A stretch of 64,000 nt of DNA from Metabacillus bambusae (GCF_017497975.1 NZ_JAGDEL010000006.1:186001-250000); one strand, 5' to 3'; counted from the first letter of the stretch, positions 1 through 8,085 are shown. Translations and numbers: made by a program. The notes: generated from the letters alone by a model not told the origin.

Positions 1-323
1 AAAAATGGTGGTGGTTTCCATTATCTGTAAAACCAAATGTAGTTGGTGAGCTGCCATTAATTTTCGGGCCATTCTTTGTCGGTTCTTTTTGGATCCTAAA
101 ATATACCTATGGAAAATTTAATTTATACTTGTTAATTAATATTGTGATCGACTCCATTTTTACTTATTTTACATTAAATTTTTTCAAAAAAATTGGATAT
201 GTCTCTCTTGTAAGACTAACTAAATTTCAGCTTTCTTTATTATTTTTAGTAAAATCAGTTTTAATGTACGGATTTCAAGTTATGTATGAAAAATATTTTT
301 ATCAAGATACATATGAGAATTAA
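1..323 (+). CDS. Partial membrane protein, 5' end outside window
   Basis: The reading frame is open from base 3 and ends at the TAA at 321-323, so only the last ~106 residues are present. The visible part starts with a tryptophan/proline-rich stretch (KWWWFPLSV) and holds hydrophobic segments such as LIFGPFFVGSFWIL and FQLSLLFLVKSVLMYGF. This is the pattern of a small multi-pass membrane protein. A TTG at 129 could start a shorter reading, but the open frame and hydrophobic sequence continue upstream of it, so I read the gene as truncated by the window edge. A hairpin follows at 341-370. I do not recognise the family with confidence and assign no function. Confidence 0.6.
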   Translation, partial: KWWWFPLSVKPNVVGELPLIFGPFFVGSFWILKYTYGKFNLYLLINIVIDSIFTYFTLNFFKKIGYVSLVRLTKFQLSLLFLVKSVLMYGFQVMYEKYFYQDTYEN

Positions 324-340
324 GTTAATTGGTAAGCGAT

Positions 341-374
341 AACCTTCCGTTTTCTCTTGACTGGAAGGTTTTGT
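341..374 (+). terminator. Hairpin after the first gene
   Basis: The 8-bp arms aaccttcc (341-348) and ggaaggtt (363-370) are perfectly complementary. A T-rich but interrupted tail (ttgtgttattt) follows. It lies 18 bp after the stop of the partial membrane protein. Confidence 0.6.
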
Positions 375-453
375 GTTATTTAGATAGATATAGTTTCTTT
401 CTATGCTATATCTTAGAAAGAAGTTTTGCTTAAACAAGACAATCCGAATAAAC

Positions 454-487
454 AAAAAATGCTTGGGTTCAATCCAAGCTTTTTTTG
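454..487. terminator. Bidirectional intrinsic terminator downstream of galM
   Basis: The arms gcttgg (461-466) and ccaagc (474-479) are flanked by an A-run on the left and a T-run on the right, so a U-tail forms in either direction. It would end the minus-strand galM transcript and any read-through from the left. Confidence 0.75.
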
Positions 488-603
488 TGTTATATATAGT
501 ATTAATTGCCTTGCTAATATGTTGGTATTTTATCTTCTATTTACAAATTTCTACTTCAAAACAAAACCGAAACCATTAAAACAATTAAGAGCGGTTTTTC
601 AAG

Positions 604-1653
604 TTATTCAGCTATAGTAAACGTATACTTTGTTGTTGTTTTATACTCTTCTCCAACATCTAATATAGACTGAGAAAATTCCGGATGATGAATTGAGTCT
701 GGTAGTCCTTGAGTTTCTAAACATATTCCTAAATACTTTTTAGATTGTACATCTCGAATTTGAAAACTGTCATCCATCATATTTGACGTGTAGATTACTA
801 CACTTGGTTCATCTGTTTCAACGATTAATTTTCTCCCGCTTTTCTCATCAAGCAAAATAATCTCTTGATTATGATTTTCTTCTAGTACGAATGGATGATC
901 AATTCCTTGTCCTACTAATTTAACTTGATCATGATCTGCTGTGATTCCTTCTTGAATCGTTTTTCCTTTACTAAAGTTAAATGGTGTATTTTCAGTATCA
1001 AGAAAAGCACCGGTTGGAATTAATTGCTCACTTAGTTCAAGGAATTGTTTGCTTTTTAATTTTAATTTATGGGATAAAATATCTGTTTTTACATCACCAC
1101 TTAAATTAAAGTATGTATGATTCGTTAAATTAACCAATGTTTTCTTATCAGTTGTAGCAACGTATGAAATAAACAATTCATTTTGATTATTTAATAGATA
1201 CGTTACCTTAACAGATAAATTACCTGGATAACCCGCTTCCCCATCCTTGCTTAAATATGAAAATTCCACACCTACCTCATTTTCCCGTTCCACAATTTCG
1301 GCTTCCCATAGCTTTCGATCGAACCCTTCTGGTCCACCGTGTAAATGATTGGCGTTTTCATTTTTGGGCAAGCTATAGGTTTTTCCATCTAAATCAAAGC
1401 TTCCATTACTAATTCTTCCTGCAACACGACCAACGACTGCGCCAAAATATGGAGAATTTTCTATATAATTATTTACATCATCAAAACCAAGAACTACATT
1501 TTCAGATTCTCCAGCTTTATTAGGTGTAAGCACCTCTGTAATAATACAACCAAGGGTAATACATGTTACTTTCATACCTTGAGTATTTTGAAGAGTAAAT
1601 GAATATACTGGTTCTCCCCTATATTCTCCAAATTGATCTTTTAAAATTTCCAT
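604..1653 (-). CDS. galM: Aldose 1-epimerase (galactose mutarotase)
   Basis: The 349-aa product has the usual GalM length. It interconverts alpha and beta anomers of D-galactose or D-glucose in the cytoplasm. Family motifs are in order: GxVVGRVAGRI around residues 72-83, NHLHGGxxGFDRKLW (substrate-binding His of the HGG region), the second histidine in LTNHTYFNLSG, and the C-terminal LCLETQ-type segment (GICLETQGLPDSIHHP) with the catalytic glutamate. A good ribosome binding site (ggagagaag) precedes the ATG. It stands alone on the minus strand with no galKT genes nearby, so it probably has a general mutarotase role. Confidence 0.93.
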   Translation of the reverse strand: MEILKDQFGEYRGEPVYSFTLQNTQGMKVTCITLGCIITEVLTPNKAGESENVVLGFDDVNNYIENSPYFGAVVGRVAGRISNGSFDLDGKTYSLPKNENANHLHGGPEGFDRKLWEAEIVERENEVGVEFSYLSKDGEAGYPGNLSVKVTYLLNNQNELFISYVATTDKKTLVNLTNHTYFNLSGDVKTDILSHKLKLKSKQFLELSEQLIPTGAFLDTENTPFNFSKGKTIQEGITADHDQVKLVGQGIDHPFVLEENHNQEIILLDEKSGRKLIVETDEPSVVIYTSNMMDDSFQIRDVQSKKYLGICLETQGLPDSIHHPEFSQSILDVGEEYKTTTKYTFTIAE

Positions 1654-1777
1654 GCTTCTCTCCTCCAGCTATAACGATTAGAATGTCTATATTTGTTTTT
1701 ATTCCTCTGACTAGGAGCAATTCAAAAACAGCAATCTATATAATATTATTCATTTTCCCTTCATTTCCTGCTAAAAT

Positions 1778-2566
1778 TTAAAGATTTTCTTTCATTGTGT
1801 CCAATTTAAGAATATATTGGAGAATTTCTTCATTTACTTGTTTCCATTTCTTAGTTGGTATTTGGTGATTGACATGTTTAAATAGGACAATGCGATACTC
1901 AGTTGTTCTATTTTTAAAGAAAGTATTATATCGATTTATTGCATCTGACCTCGTTCCATCCATCCACAACAATGGTACGTTTATATTGCAAATATCTTCA
2001 ATGATATTCATATGAAGGATCTCTTCATAATATTTATACCAAACACCTTGCTGTGATTTATTCATATGAGTTATAAGTAACTTTTTTAACTTATCATTTT
2101 TTGTATGACTCATTGCTAAAATATGTGTTAAAAGGTTTTTATGGTGATTAACAAAATACATACCGAGCTTATGTTCCAACCTAAGAGATGAATTTAAAAC
2201 AGCTGGATAGCCTCCAAATAATATTAAGCCACCCACACGGTCACGAAAATGAGAGCTAATATATAGTGCAATTGCACCACCTGCAGAATATCCACATAAA
2301 ACTACTTTCTTTAATTTTAACTCATCAATAAAAGCAATAATTTCTTTGCTATAATTTTCTATTGTTACCTCTTCACTAGTTATCTTCGAGCTATCCCCAT
2401 GACCGGACAAATCTGGGAATATTACTCTCATATCCCTGCTAAGATTTCGTTGATAATAGAAAACATGCCTTCCCATACCTGGTGGATGAATAAAGACAAC
2501 AGGTATTCCTTCACCAAAATCATCGAATGTAATATGCTTGCTATTCTCGATAGTAACGATTGGCAC
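1778..2566 (-). CDS. Alpha/beta-hydrolase fold protein
   Basis: The 262-aa product has the classical lipase/esterase fold. Visible features are an oxyanion-hole motif HPPGMG (27-32), a GHGDS turn, the nucleophile elbow GYSAGG with serine 94, an acid candidate in LLWMDGTRSD, and a late histidine in VNHQIP. The substrate cannot be predicted; such proteins hydrolyse esters, lactones or similar bonds. The ATG start follows a ggggagatgac-like Shine-Dalgarno sequence. It is monocistronic, 124 bp upstream of galM on the same strand. Confidence 0.8.
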   Translation of the reverse strand: MPIVTIENSKHITFDDFGEGIPVVFIHPPGMGRHVFYYQRNLSRDMRVIFPDLSGHGDSSKITSEEVTIENYSKEIIAFIDELKLKKVVLCGYSAGGAIALYISSHFRDRVGGLILFGGYPAVLNSSLRLEHKLGMYFVNHHKNLLTHILAMSHTKNDKLKKLLITHMNKSQQGVWYKYYEEILHMNIIEDICNINVPLLWMDGTRSDAINRYNTFFKNRTTEYRIVLFKHVNHQIPTKKWKQVNEEILQYILKLDTMKENL

Positions 2567-2764
2567 TATGTCATCTCCCCAAAAAAATAATATTGTTGCT
2601 ATTATTCCACAACATTTTTCAAGTTAGCCATTAGATCACTTAATAAAATGTCGTTATTTCTCCCACCTTAAAATTGGCGATATTTTCCATGCTTTAGGAA
2701 GAATAATTCAATTTAAACGTGAGATATTATTATCAACATCACAAAGATTATTAGCTTTAGAAAA

Positions 2765-2840
2765 GGCACTCTTAAACTTGGTTGTTGACTTCCACTTCAA
2801 TCAACAAATGCCAAAATCAACAGTGAGCTTTAACAGAACC
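2765..2840. repeat. Dispersed repeat family B, internally deleted copy B1
   Basis: The 76-bp element has ends GGCACTCTTAAAC and TTTAACAGAACC, which match the ends of the copies at 20159 and 22355. The middle keeps the sequence around gttgacttccacttcaatcaac but lacks the GC-rich core of the other copies. It lies between the hydrolase start and the SASP promoter. Confidence 0.6.
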
Positions 2841-2855
2841 TTAGAAAAAGAAAAT

Positions 2856-2885
2856 AGTATAAAAATTAATCGTTGAATCATAATA
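2856..2885 (+). promoter_or_regulatory. SigG-like promoter of the SASP gene
   Basis: The -10 element CATAATA (2879-2885) fits the forespore SigG consensus. The -35 element AGTATA (2856-2861) matches four of six bases, and the spacer is 17 bp. Transcription would start near 2892, just before the tRNA-like element. SigG control is established for SASP genes. Confidence 0.6.
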
Positions 2886-2900
2886 TTCCTAACTAATCAC

Positions 2901-2951
2901 GGGTTAGCCTAGAAGGTTAAAAGCTTGGTGCAAATCCAACCTAACCCACCA
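2901..2951 (+). ncRNA. tRNA-like element lacking an anticodon arm, in the SASP leader
   Basis: GGGTTAG (2901-2907) pairs perfectly with CTAACCC (2941-2947), giving a 7-bp acceptor-like stem. It is followed by A and CCA (2948-2951), exactly like a tRNA 3' end. Just inside, a T-arm-like hairpin has four pairs and the 7-base loop TGCAAAT, close to the canonical TTCRANY. A D-loop-like stretch AGAAGGTTAAA (2911-2921) lies on the 5' side. There is no anticodon arm; the unit is 51 nt against about 76. It ends 13 nt before the Shine-Dalgarno sequence. It may be a tRNA mimic in the mRNA leader or the remnant of a deleted tRNA gene; no isotype can be assigned. Confidence 0.5.
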
Positions 2952-2982
2952 AACAATTATTCATAAAGGAGATGGATTCAAC

Positions 2983-3189
2983 ATGGCAAGCAACGGTAAT
3001 AACTCAAATCAACTAGTGGTACCTGGTGCTGCTCAGGCGATCGACCAAATGAAATATGAAATCGCTTCAGAATTTGGTGTAAACCTTGGTGGAGAAACAA
3101 CATCTCGTGCAAATGGATCAGTTGGTGGAGAAATCACAAAACGTTTAGTTTCTTTTGCTCAATCACAAATGAGTGGCGGAGCAAGATAA
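2983..3189 (+). CDS. Alpha/beta-type small acid-soluble spore protein
   Basis: The 68-aa product is a typical alpha/beta SASP that coats and protects DNA in the dormant spore. The sequence shows the [23 protein letters not shown] block with the GPR protease site (EIASEFG), then [26 protein letters not shown], both nearly invariant in the family. The start is fixed by aaaggaga 10 bp upstream. A SigG-like promoter and a strong terminator bracket it as a single-gene unit. The leader is unusual because it holds a tRNA-like structure. It belongs with SspA/B/C/D types, but the specific paralogue cannot be named. Confidence 0.96.
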   Translation: MASNGNNSNQLVVPGAAQAIDQMKYEIASEFGVNLGGETTSRANGSVGGEITKRLVSFAQSQMSGGAR

Positions 3190-3211
3190 CAACTTCAATT
3201 TCATATAATTG

Positions 3212-3243
3212 GCAAAAAGGTACCTTATCTGGTACCTTTTTCA
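3212..3243 (+). terminator. Intrinsic terminator of the SASP gene
   Basis: The arms aaaggtacc and ggtaccttt surround a 6-base loop and are followed by a T-run. Confidence 0.85.
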
Positions 3244-3261
3244 TTTTGATGAAGAGTAGTC

Positions 3262-3522
3262 ATGAAAAATAAGAATAAGGTTATGATAGTGAAGAACCTT
3301 AAAACTAATTTATCGGAGATGAATGATGATATGGTAAACGAAAACTTTGATCAATTTATCAAAACCGAAGCAAAACATAAATCAGCCTATCTTGGTTCTG
3401 ACCAACAACATTCACATGAGAAAGCTAAACGTGAAGATGACATTAATACAAGGTCTGATACAAATATGTCTGTCGGAGCAGTTGGTAGAGATGTTTTTGA
3501 AGACAATAAAAGAAATGAATAA
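3262..3522 (+). CDS. Small hydrophilic protein, unknown
   Basis: The 86-aa product is strongly charged, with no membrane segment, signal peptide or cysteine. Its C-terminal part (HSHEKAKREDDINTRSD, then SVGAVGRDVFEDNKRNE) is rich in Asp, Glu, Lys and Arg. The start is uncertain: ATG at 3262 has a weak ribosome site (gaagag), and internal ATGs at 3283, 3322 and 3331 are possible. A good terminator follows at once, which supports a real gene. It sits directly after a SASP gene. A spore-related role is possible, but nothing in the sequence proves it. Confidence 0.5.
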   Translation: MKNKNKVMIVKNLKTNLSEMNDDMVNENFDQFIKTEAKHKSAYLGSDQQHSHEKAKREDDINTRSDTNMSVGAVGRDVFEDNKRNE

Positions 3523-3540
3523 ATCTAGTTTCAAAAAATA

Positions 3541-3576
3541 AAAACATGGGGGTGATTAACACCACCATGTTTTTTC
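3541..3576 (+). terminator. Intrinsic terminator
   Basis: acatggnggtg pairs with caccaccatgt around a short loop and is followed by six Ts. It ends the 86-aa gene. Confidence 0.8.
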
Positions 3577-3652
3577 AATTTAGATTATTACGCTAGTTTT
3601 CAGTACCACAAGCCAACACATGAAGTACTTTTGCTAATCCTGTTGTTTATTA

Positions 3653-4276
3653 TTATCTCGCCTTAATAAACATCTGAACCCATGCACCATGATAAAAACC
3701 AACACCAATTGTATCAAATTCTGGTTTTAATATGTTTGCTCTATGACCTGAGGAGTTCATCCATGCGTTCATTACTTCTTGTGGTGTTTTTTGGCCTTTT
3801 GCGATGTTTTCTCCAGCATAGGAATAGCTTATTCCAAATGTTTTTAACATATCAAAGGGTGAACCATAGTTTGGACTTGTATGAGAAAAGTAATTTGAAT
3901 TAATCATATCTTCAGCTTTTTTCTGGGCGACATTTTTCACATCAGCACGATGTGTAAGGGGCTTCAATCCAGCTTTTGCTCGTTGCTGATTAACTAATTG
4001 CACAACCTGTTCTTCAAATCCACTTGGACTTGATGTAGTTGCTTTTAATCGAATGACTTCTCCTATGTGCATATTTCTTGGTTCAACTGTCGGATTTAAT
4101 TCCATAAGTTTTCTATAATCTAGCCCGTAACGCTGTGCTATGTACCAAAAAGTATCTCCTGGTGACACTTTATAAAACTCAAATGGCGGTTCTTTAAAAG
4201 TCTTGATTTGACCTTGAGAAACAGTAGGTAATGCTGACATCAAAATGGTTGTAGCAATTATTATCTTTTTTAGCAT
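3653..4276 (-). CDS. Secreted LysM plus CAP/SCP domain protein (YkwD type)
   Basis: I chose the ATG at 4276 because ggagg lies 7 bp upstream and an n-terminal signal peptide follows (residues 1-23); an in-frame ATG at 4348 would add 24 residues with no such signal. The 207-aa product has one LysM domain (about 32-75, YKVSPGDTFWYIAQRYGL), which binds peptidoglycan. A CAP domain (about 88-205) follows with the family motifs NYFSHTSP, GENIAKG, SSGHRANIL and IGVGFY. The protein is expected outside the cell or on the wall. CAP proteins of this group in Bacillus have no proven reaction; some are spore or cortex associated. Confidence 0.85.
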   Translation of the reverse strand: MLKKIIIATTILMSALPTVSQGQIKTFKEPPFEFYKVSPGDTFWYIAQRYGLDYRKLMELNPTVEPRNMHIGEVIRLKATTSSPSGFEEQVVQLVNQQRAKAGLKPLTHRADVKNVAQKKAEDMINSNYFSHTSPNYGSPFDMLKTFGISYSYAGENIAKGQKTPQEVMNAWMNSSGHRANILKPEFDTIGVGFYHGAWVQMFIKAR

Positions 4277-4371
4277 TGTATTTCCTCCACTAATAATTGT
4301 ATTTTTTACCACCATCCTATTTTGGCTTATTTTCCAATTTGAATGCATACTATCTTAAATAATTTAGGAAT

Positions 4372-4538
4372 AAAATCGCAAGCGCCTTGAACAGCCTCGG
4401 GCAAATAAGACGCTTAAGAATAGAAGGTGTTCTTTACCTTCAATTCTTAAGTGGCTTAGACCCAAGAGGGGCTTGGCGCTGGAGCTGGATGCCAAGCGCT
4501 TATCCACAGTTCTAGAATTTTAAAATTCCTAGACAAAT
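4372..4538 (-). repeat. Dispersed hairpin repeat family C, copy C1
   Basis: The ~165-bp element begins cgcaagcgccttg and ends near atccacagt plus tctagaattttaaaattc. Inside, cttaagaat pairs with attcttaag and gaaggt with accttc, forming a long hairpin. The outer ends (aagcgc, gcgctt) are also inverted. Copies lie at 49358 and 60320 in the same orientation. Each sits just behind an intrinsic terminator of a minus-strand gene. Confidence 0.8.
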
Positions 4539-4539
4539 A

Positions 4540-4573
4540 AAAAGAGGCTGAACAAATGAATGTTCAACCTCCA
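4540..4573 (-). terminator. Intrinsic terminator of the biosynthetic operon
   Basis: The minus-strand arms GAGGtTGAACA and TGTTCAgCCTC are followed by a U-run. It lies 4 bp after the last small gene, which marks 4578 as the operon end. Confidence 0.8.
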
Positions 4574-4577
4574 CACC

Positions 4578-4730
4578 TTATGGTCTTTGAATATTTAACG
4601 TATTTAACATTTCTTTAACAGCTGCTTGAATGTCTTTAGATTGGCTATTGCCGGCTAGTGCAGTGTTAATTTGATCCTTAAAAGTTGTGACAGCTTGCTT
4701 AACATTTTGTTTATTTTCTTTATTTCCCAT
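4578..4730 (-). CDS. 50-residue protein, last gene of the operon
   Basis: The product reads MGNKENKQNVKQ... to ...NTLNIQRP (50 aa). It is hydrophilic and predicted helical, with no cysteine. Its start overlaps the end of the preceding 63-aa gene by 11 bp, so the two are likely translationally coupled. The C-terminal half carries DIQAAVKEMLNTLNI, matching EIQAAVFDMFKDLGL in the upstream neighbour, so the pair look like duplicated relatives. It is too short for ordinary gene calling. Function is unknown; partner, regulator or precursor roles are all open. Confidence 0.6.
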   Translation of the reverse strand: MGNKENKQNVKQAVTTFKDQINTALAGNSQSKDIQAAVKEMLNTLNIQRP

Positions 4731-4911
4731 CGTTTTTATTCATCCCTTTCATTTGCTCTAATATTTTATCCATTGGAATGTTTAAACCTAGATCTTTAAA
4801 CATATCAAATACAGCAGCTTGAATCTCTTCACCATTTGCTCCCTGTTTTTTTAATTTCTTTATTTTCTTAGATAAATTTTCAATTGCTTGATTCATTTCA
4901 TTATTATCCAT
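4720..4911 (-). CDS. 63-residue protein in the biosynthetic operon
   Basis: This is a small lysine- and asparagine-rich protein. The first half (NQAIENLSKKIKKLKKQG) could form an amphipathic helix, followed by GEEIQAAVFDMFKDLGL and PMDKILEQMKGM. The ATG follows gaggtgaaat, and the gap to the aldolase gene is 12 bp, so it belongs to the operon. The IQAAV segment recurs in the next 50-aa gene. I do not recognise a family. There is no leader-peptide GG site or cysteine pattern to suggest a modified peptide, though this cannot be excluded. Confidence 0.65.
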   Translation of the reverse strand: MDNNEMNQAIENLSKKIKKLKKQGANGEEIQAAVFDMFKDLGLNIPMDKILEQMKGMNKNDGK

Positions 4912-4923
4912 ATTTCACCTCGT

Positions 4924-5685
4924 TTATTGGTCTAAAATTGAACGGATAGTTTCACAAAGTTTTGTCGGATTTTCAGCTTGAAAAATATTACGACCTATTG
5001 AGATCCCATTAGCACCAGCAGATACTGCATCATCAATCATTGTTAACAAATCCGCATTTGAATTTAGTCGTTCACCACCAGCAATTAATACTGGTATTTT
5101 CACTCCAGAAACGACTTCTTTAAATGACACAACTGAACCACTGTAATTAACTTTTACAATATCTGCACCTAGCTCTTCTGCGACACGGGCTGCATGACGA
5201 ATACGTTCTGGATCAAACTCATGTTCCTTCGAACCATCACGTACATACATCATTGCTAGTAATGGTAAACCCCATTTGTCACATTCTTCAGCAATTAAAC
5301 CAACATCTCTTAACTGTTCTGCTTCAAACGGTGAACCTAAATTAACATGAGTCGAAATAGCTGTTGCCCCTAAACGAATCGAATGCTCAACAGAAGAAAC
5401 GACTTCCTTACGATTTGCCTGGGCTTCAGGTGCTAGTGAAGTAGACGCGGATAAATGAATAATTAATTCACCTTTATTTGAACCAAGTGTATCCTTTAAA
5501 TAGCGAACAAGACCTTTATGAACGACTACTGCATCTGCGCCACCTGCAAATACGGCTTTAACGGTCTCATTTATCTCAGCTAATCCTGTAACAGGACCAA
5601 TTGTAATACCATGATCCAATGGGACAATTAATAACCTATCAGAATGATGGTATAGTTTTTTTAAACGTATTTCTTTTCCTGACAT
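4924..5685 (-). CDS. DhnA-type class I aldolase, GriI/ADH-synthase-like
   Basis: The 253-aa product is a cytoplasmic Schiff-base aldolase of the archaeal FBP aldolase/2-amino-3,7-dideoxy-heptulosonate synthase family. Catalytic residues are visible: Asp24 in PLDHG, Tyr147 in MMYVRDG, and the Schiff-base Lys178 in DIVKVNY. Phosphate-binding segments IAGGERL and GISIGRN are near the end. In Streptomyces GriI condenses aspartate 4-semialdehyde with DHAP to a C7 amino sugar acid phosphate. The adjacent DHQ synthase II homologue makes the same role likely here. The archaeal shikimate entry enzyme AroA' is the alternative, but it is unexpected in a Bacillus with a normal pathway. Family is certain; the exact reaction is inferred. 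Confidence 0.88.
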   Translation of the reverse strand: MSGKEIRLKKLYHHSDRLLIVPLDHGITIGPVTGLAEINETVKAVFAGGADAVVVHKGLVRYLKDTLGSNKGELIIHLSASTSLAPEAQANRKEVVSSVEHSIRLGATAISTHVNLGSPFEAEQLRDVGLIAEECDKWGLPLLAMMYVRDGSKEHEFDPERIRHAARVAEELGADIVKVNYSGSVVSFKEVVSGVKIPVLIAGGERLNSNADLLTMIDDAVSAGANGISIGRNIFQAENPTKLCETIRSILDQ

Positions 5686-5703
5686 TAGGATTCCTCCCTT
5701 CCT

Positions 5704-6810
5704 CTATTTTTCAATAATTGTTTCGCTTACTTTAACCCCTACATGGCGCCCTGGTTCACATACATAGGCAAGTAACTCATCTCCAGGTTGAATAGTTGAA
5801 GCATTTCGAGGTTTTCCATCAGCACTCATAATTCGAATGTGCCAGTCATCTTGAACAATGACATTTAATTCGCGATCTCCAACTTTTCCTTTTATCAATA
5901 ACATTGGGCGCACCTCTGTTTTAATCCGACCAACAGTTAGAACTCGAGTTTCACCCTTTGTATTTACACAAAGAACTTTATCTCCAGCTTTCAAATCACT
6001 TAAATACTCAGCAGCTTCCTCTGGCTGCCAAACGTATGAGTGAACAGCACCAGCATTTACACGGAAAGGTCTTAAGTTCATATAAGGGAGATAATGTGTC
6101 TCAGAGCAAACAAATATCCCTCCACCAGATGTCGAGCCAATGATCATTCCTTCATCTTGAGTCATGATTCCTGTTGTATCAATACATGCTCGAACTCCCA
6201 TTCCTGCATGCATTACTTCTGTGACAACCATAGGATGCAATTCTAAATTAGGCAAAGATTGCTTCGACATAAATGCAGTTAGTCGTTTAACCTCATCAAT
6301 GTCTGATGTTGCAAACAGAACACCATCACTACCCTTTTCTAGCGTTCCATAGGCAATCTCGGTATCAATCGCCGTGTTTACAGCACGTAATAAAATTGTG
6401 TTGCTTTCTTCTAATCTAGCAATAATTAATTCAAGTGGAATATTTGTTGGTAGGTCAAAATCTACTGCAGCAAAGTCATAATCACTAGCTTCTCTTGAAC
6501 ATCGTTCTAGCATTTCTCGATTATCTACTGAATAAAAAATACATGTTTTATAGCCTGATTTTTTAGCATTTGTTAAAATCTCTTGATCATCAGAAAACAC
6601 AACATCACCTGATGGTACCTGTTCAAGCTCTTCGTTCTCTGTTACTTCTGTAATAAAGGACATTTTTTGAGGAAAGTATCCATCCTGACGCTGCTTTAAT
6701 GAAACTAATACTTTATCAATAGGTGAATGGTTAATTAACTCCCATACATCCATATTTTCAACTGACACTCCTCTACCGTCATACCAAACTTGCCTTTCTT
6801 TTTGTTGCAT
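5704..6810 (-). CDS. 3-dehydroquinate synthase II family, likely 3-amino-4-hydroxybenzoate synthase (GriH-like)
   Basis: The 368-aa product has the family signatures MGVRACIDTT (204-213), EGMIIGSTSGGGIFVCSE (220-237) and RPFRVNAGAVHSYV (247-260), followed by a beta-rich C-terminal part. In archaea this family makes 3-dehydroquinate from the ADH aldol product. In the actinomycete grixazone pathway the homologue GriH turns the GriI product into 3-amino-4-hydroxybenzoate. The gene sits 18 bp upstream of the aldolase gene, as expected for a two-enzyme module. Downstream ligases and an amidohydrolase in the operon point to a secondary metabolite role. Substrate is inferred from context. Confidence 0.88.
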   Translation of the reverse strand: MQQKERQVWYDGRGVSVENMDVWELINHSPIDKVLVSLKQRQDGYFPQKMSFITEVTENEELEQVPSGDVVFSDDQEILTNAKKSGYKTCIFYSVDNREMLERCSREASDYDFAAVDFDLPTNIPLELIIARLEESNTILLRAVNTAIDTEIAYGTLEKGSDGVLFATSDIDEVKRLTAFMSKQSLPNLELHPMVVTEVMHAGMGVRACIDTTGIMTQDEGMIIGSTSGGGIFVCSETHYLPYMNLRPFRVNAGAVHSYVWQPEEAAEYLSDLKAGDKVLCVNTKGETRVLTVGRIKTEVRPMLLIKGKVGDRELNVIVQDDWHIRIMSADGKPRNASTIQPGDELLAYVCEPGRHVGVKVSETIIEK

Positions 6811-6831
6811 ACAATAATTGCTCCTTCCAAC

Positions 6832-8085
6832 TTAAAAAGTTTTAATTTGTGTTAATAGGCTTTGTGTTTCTTTTTCAGTTAAATAATAGCGAGGCTTCGC
6901 CTTCATACCAAAGGATAAAAGATCATTCCGATCATAAAGGGTTCCTTTTTCTAAAAGGAAGATTGAGAGGTCTATACCGTAGGCTGATTTAAGTGACTCA
7001 ACATACTCCTTTGGTACCTTATCATGCTCAGATTCTTGTTCGACAAATAGATAGAGGTGATTCTTCCAATTACCAACTGACCAAAATCGTCTTGCAGGTA
7101 ATTTGGATATTATTTTTTCGACTTCATACAAATCAAAGCGAATAGAATTAATTGTTATCATGTCTTCTTTTCTTCCTCGAATAACGTATGAACAGCTAGC
7201 TCCACATAAACATTTGCTATGTTTAACTTGAACAATATCTCCTGTAGCATAGCGTATCATCGGGGTGGCTCGTTTTCGTAAGGTAGTAACAACTAAGTTA
7301 CCACATTCACCATCACTTACTTCTGTTTGGAAGTCATCTTTTAAAACCTCAACGTGAAAGCAATCATCGAACAAATGCATCTGTTGGGAAGGACAATCAA
7401 TCATTGCTGTTCCAATCTCTGTCATTCCATAATTATCAAATACTGGGACACCCCAAATGTCTTCTATTAATGATCTTTTGTACGGTGTTAATGGTTCACC
7501 AGCTGTACAAATCGCCCGTAGGAATGGAAAATCCGTTTTCGGGTTCAAGCCCTGCATTTCCGCTACCTCTGCAAGCATAATTGCTTGTAAGGAAATACAC
7601 GCAAGCACGGTTACATTTAAATCCCTTAATAAATTGATCACTTTTGGCATTGGTGTTACGGTTGTACGACTATCTGCAGGTACGACACACCCTCTTTGTT
7701 TTTGCACAGTTCGATGAATAAAGTGTGAGATCGTTGAGAGAGCATACGGAAATCGTATGAGGACAATATCTTCCTGCTTAAAATTAACACCACATGTCGC
7801 GATCCGACTCGTAATTTCATCTAGATCTATTTCGCTATACCATACAGAAACGGGTTGGCCTGTTGTTCCAGATGATTCATGATACTGTGATAAAGATTCT
7901 GCCTGACTTGGCAAAAGTCCAAAAGGAGATTGTGAGCGTAAATCATTTTTGGTTGTAAAAGGAATGTGGGCTAAATCAGCAAGTGTATTTAGTGGTAGCT
8001 GTGGAATACGATTTGAATAGTACTTGGACATTTTGGCGTAAGCAAGCACTTCATTTAATGCTGTCATCTTCTCATGTGTGTCCAT
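6832..8085 (-). CDS. PaaK-like adenylate-forming ligase (second copy)
   Basis: The 417-aa product belongs to the ANL superfamily, phenylacetate-CoA ligase group. Motifs: nucleotide loop SSGTTGQP (71-78), YGMTEIG (219-225), RYATGDI (278-284), the cysteine cluster CLCGASC (292-298) seen in PaaK relatives, and RGRKEDM (303-309). It should activate a carboxylate as acyl-AMP and pass it to CoA, an amine or a hydroxyl group. Only about one third of its sequence motifs agree with the other ligase of the operon, so the two probably act on different acids or steps. In context, the substrate may be 3-amino-4-hydroxybenzoate. Acceptor unknown. Confidence 0.85.
   Translation of the reverse strand: MDTHEKMTALNEVLAYAKMSKYYSNRIPQLPLNTLADLAHIPFTTKNDLRSQSPFGLLPSQAESLSQYHESSGTTGQPVSVWYSEIDLDEITSRIATCGVNFKQEDIVLIRFPYALSTISHFIHRTVQKQRGCVVPADSRTTVTPMPKVINLLRDLNVTVLACISLQAIMLAEVAEMQGLNPKTDFPFLRAICTAGEPLTPYKRSLIEDIWGVPVFDNYGMTEIGTAMIDCPSQQMHLFDDCFHVEVLKDDFQTEVSDGECGNLVVTTLRKRATPMIRYATGDIVQVKHSKCLCGASCSYVIRGRKEDMITINSIRFDLYEVEKIISKLPARRFWSVGNWKNHLYLFVEQESEHDKVPKEYVESLKSAYGIDLSIFLLEKGTLYDRNDLLSFGMKAKPRYYLTEKETQSLLTQIKTF

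Noticed and set aside
426-617. 63-codon plus-strand frame
   Set aside because: It runs across the galM terminator and into the galM stop, has no ribosome site at a useful distance and poor composition.
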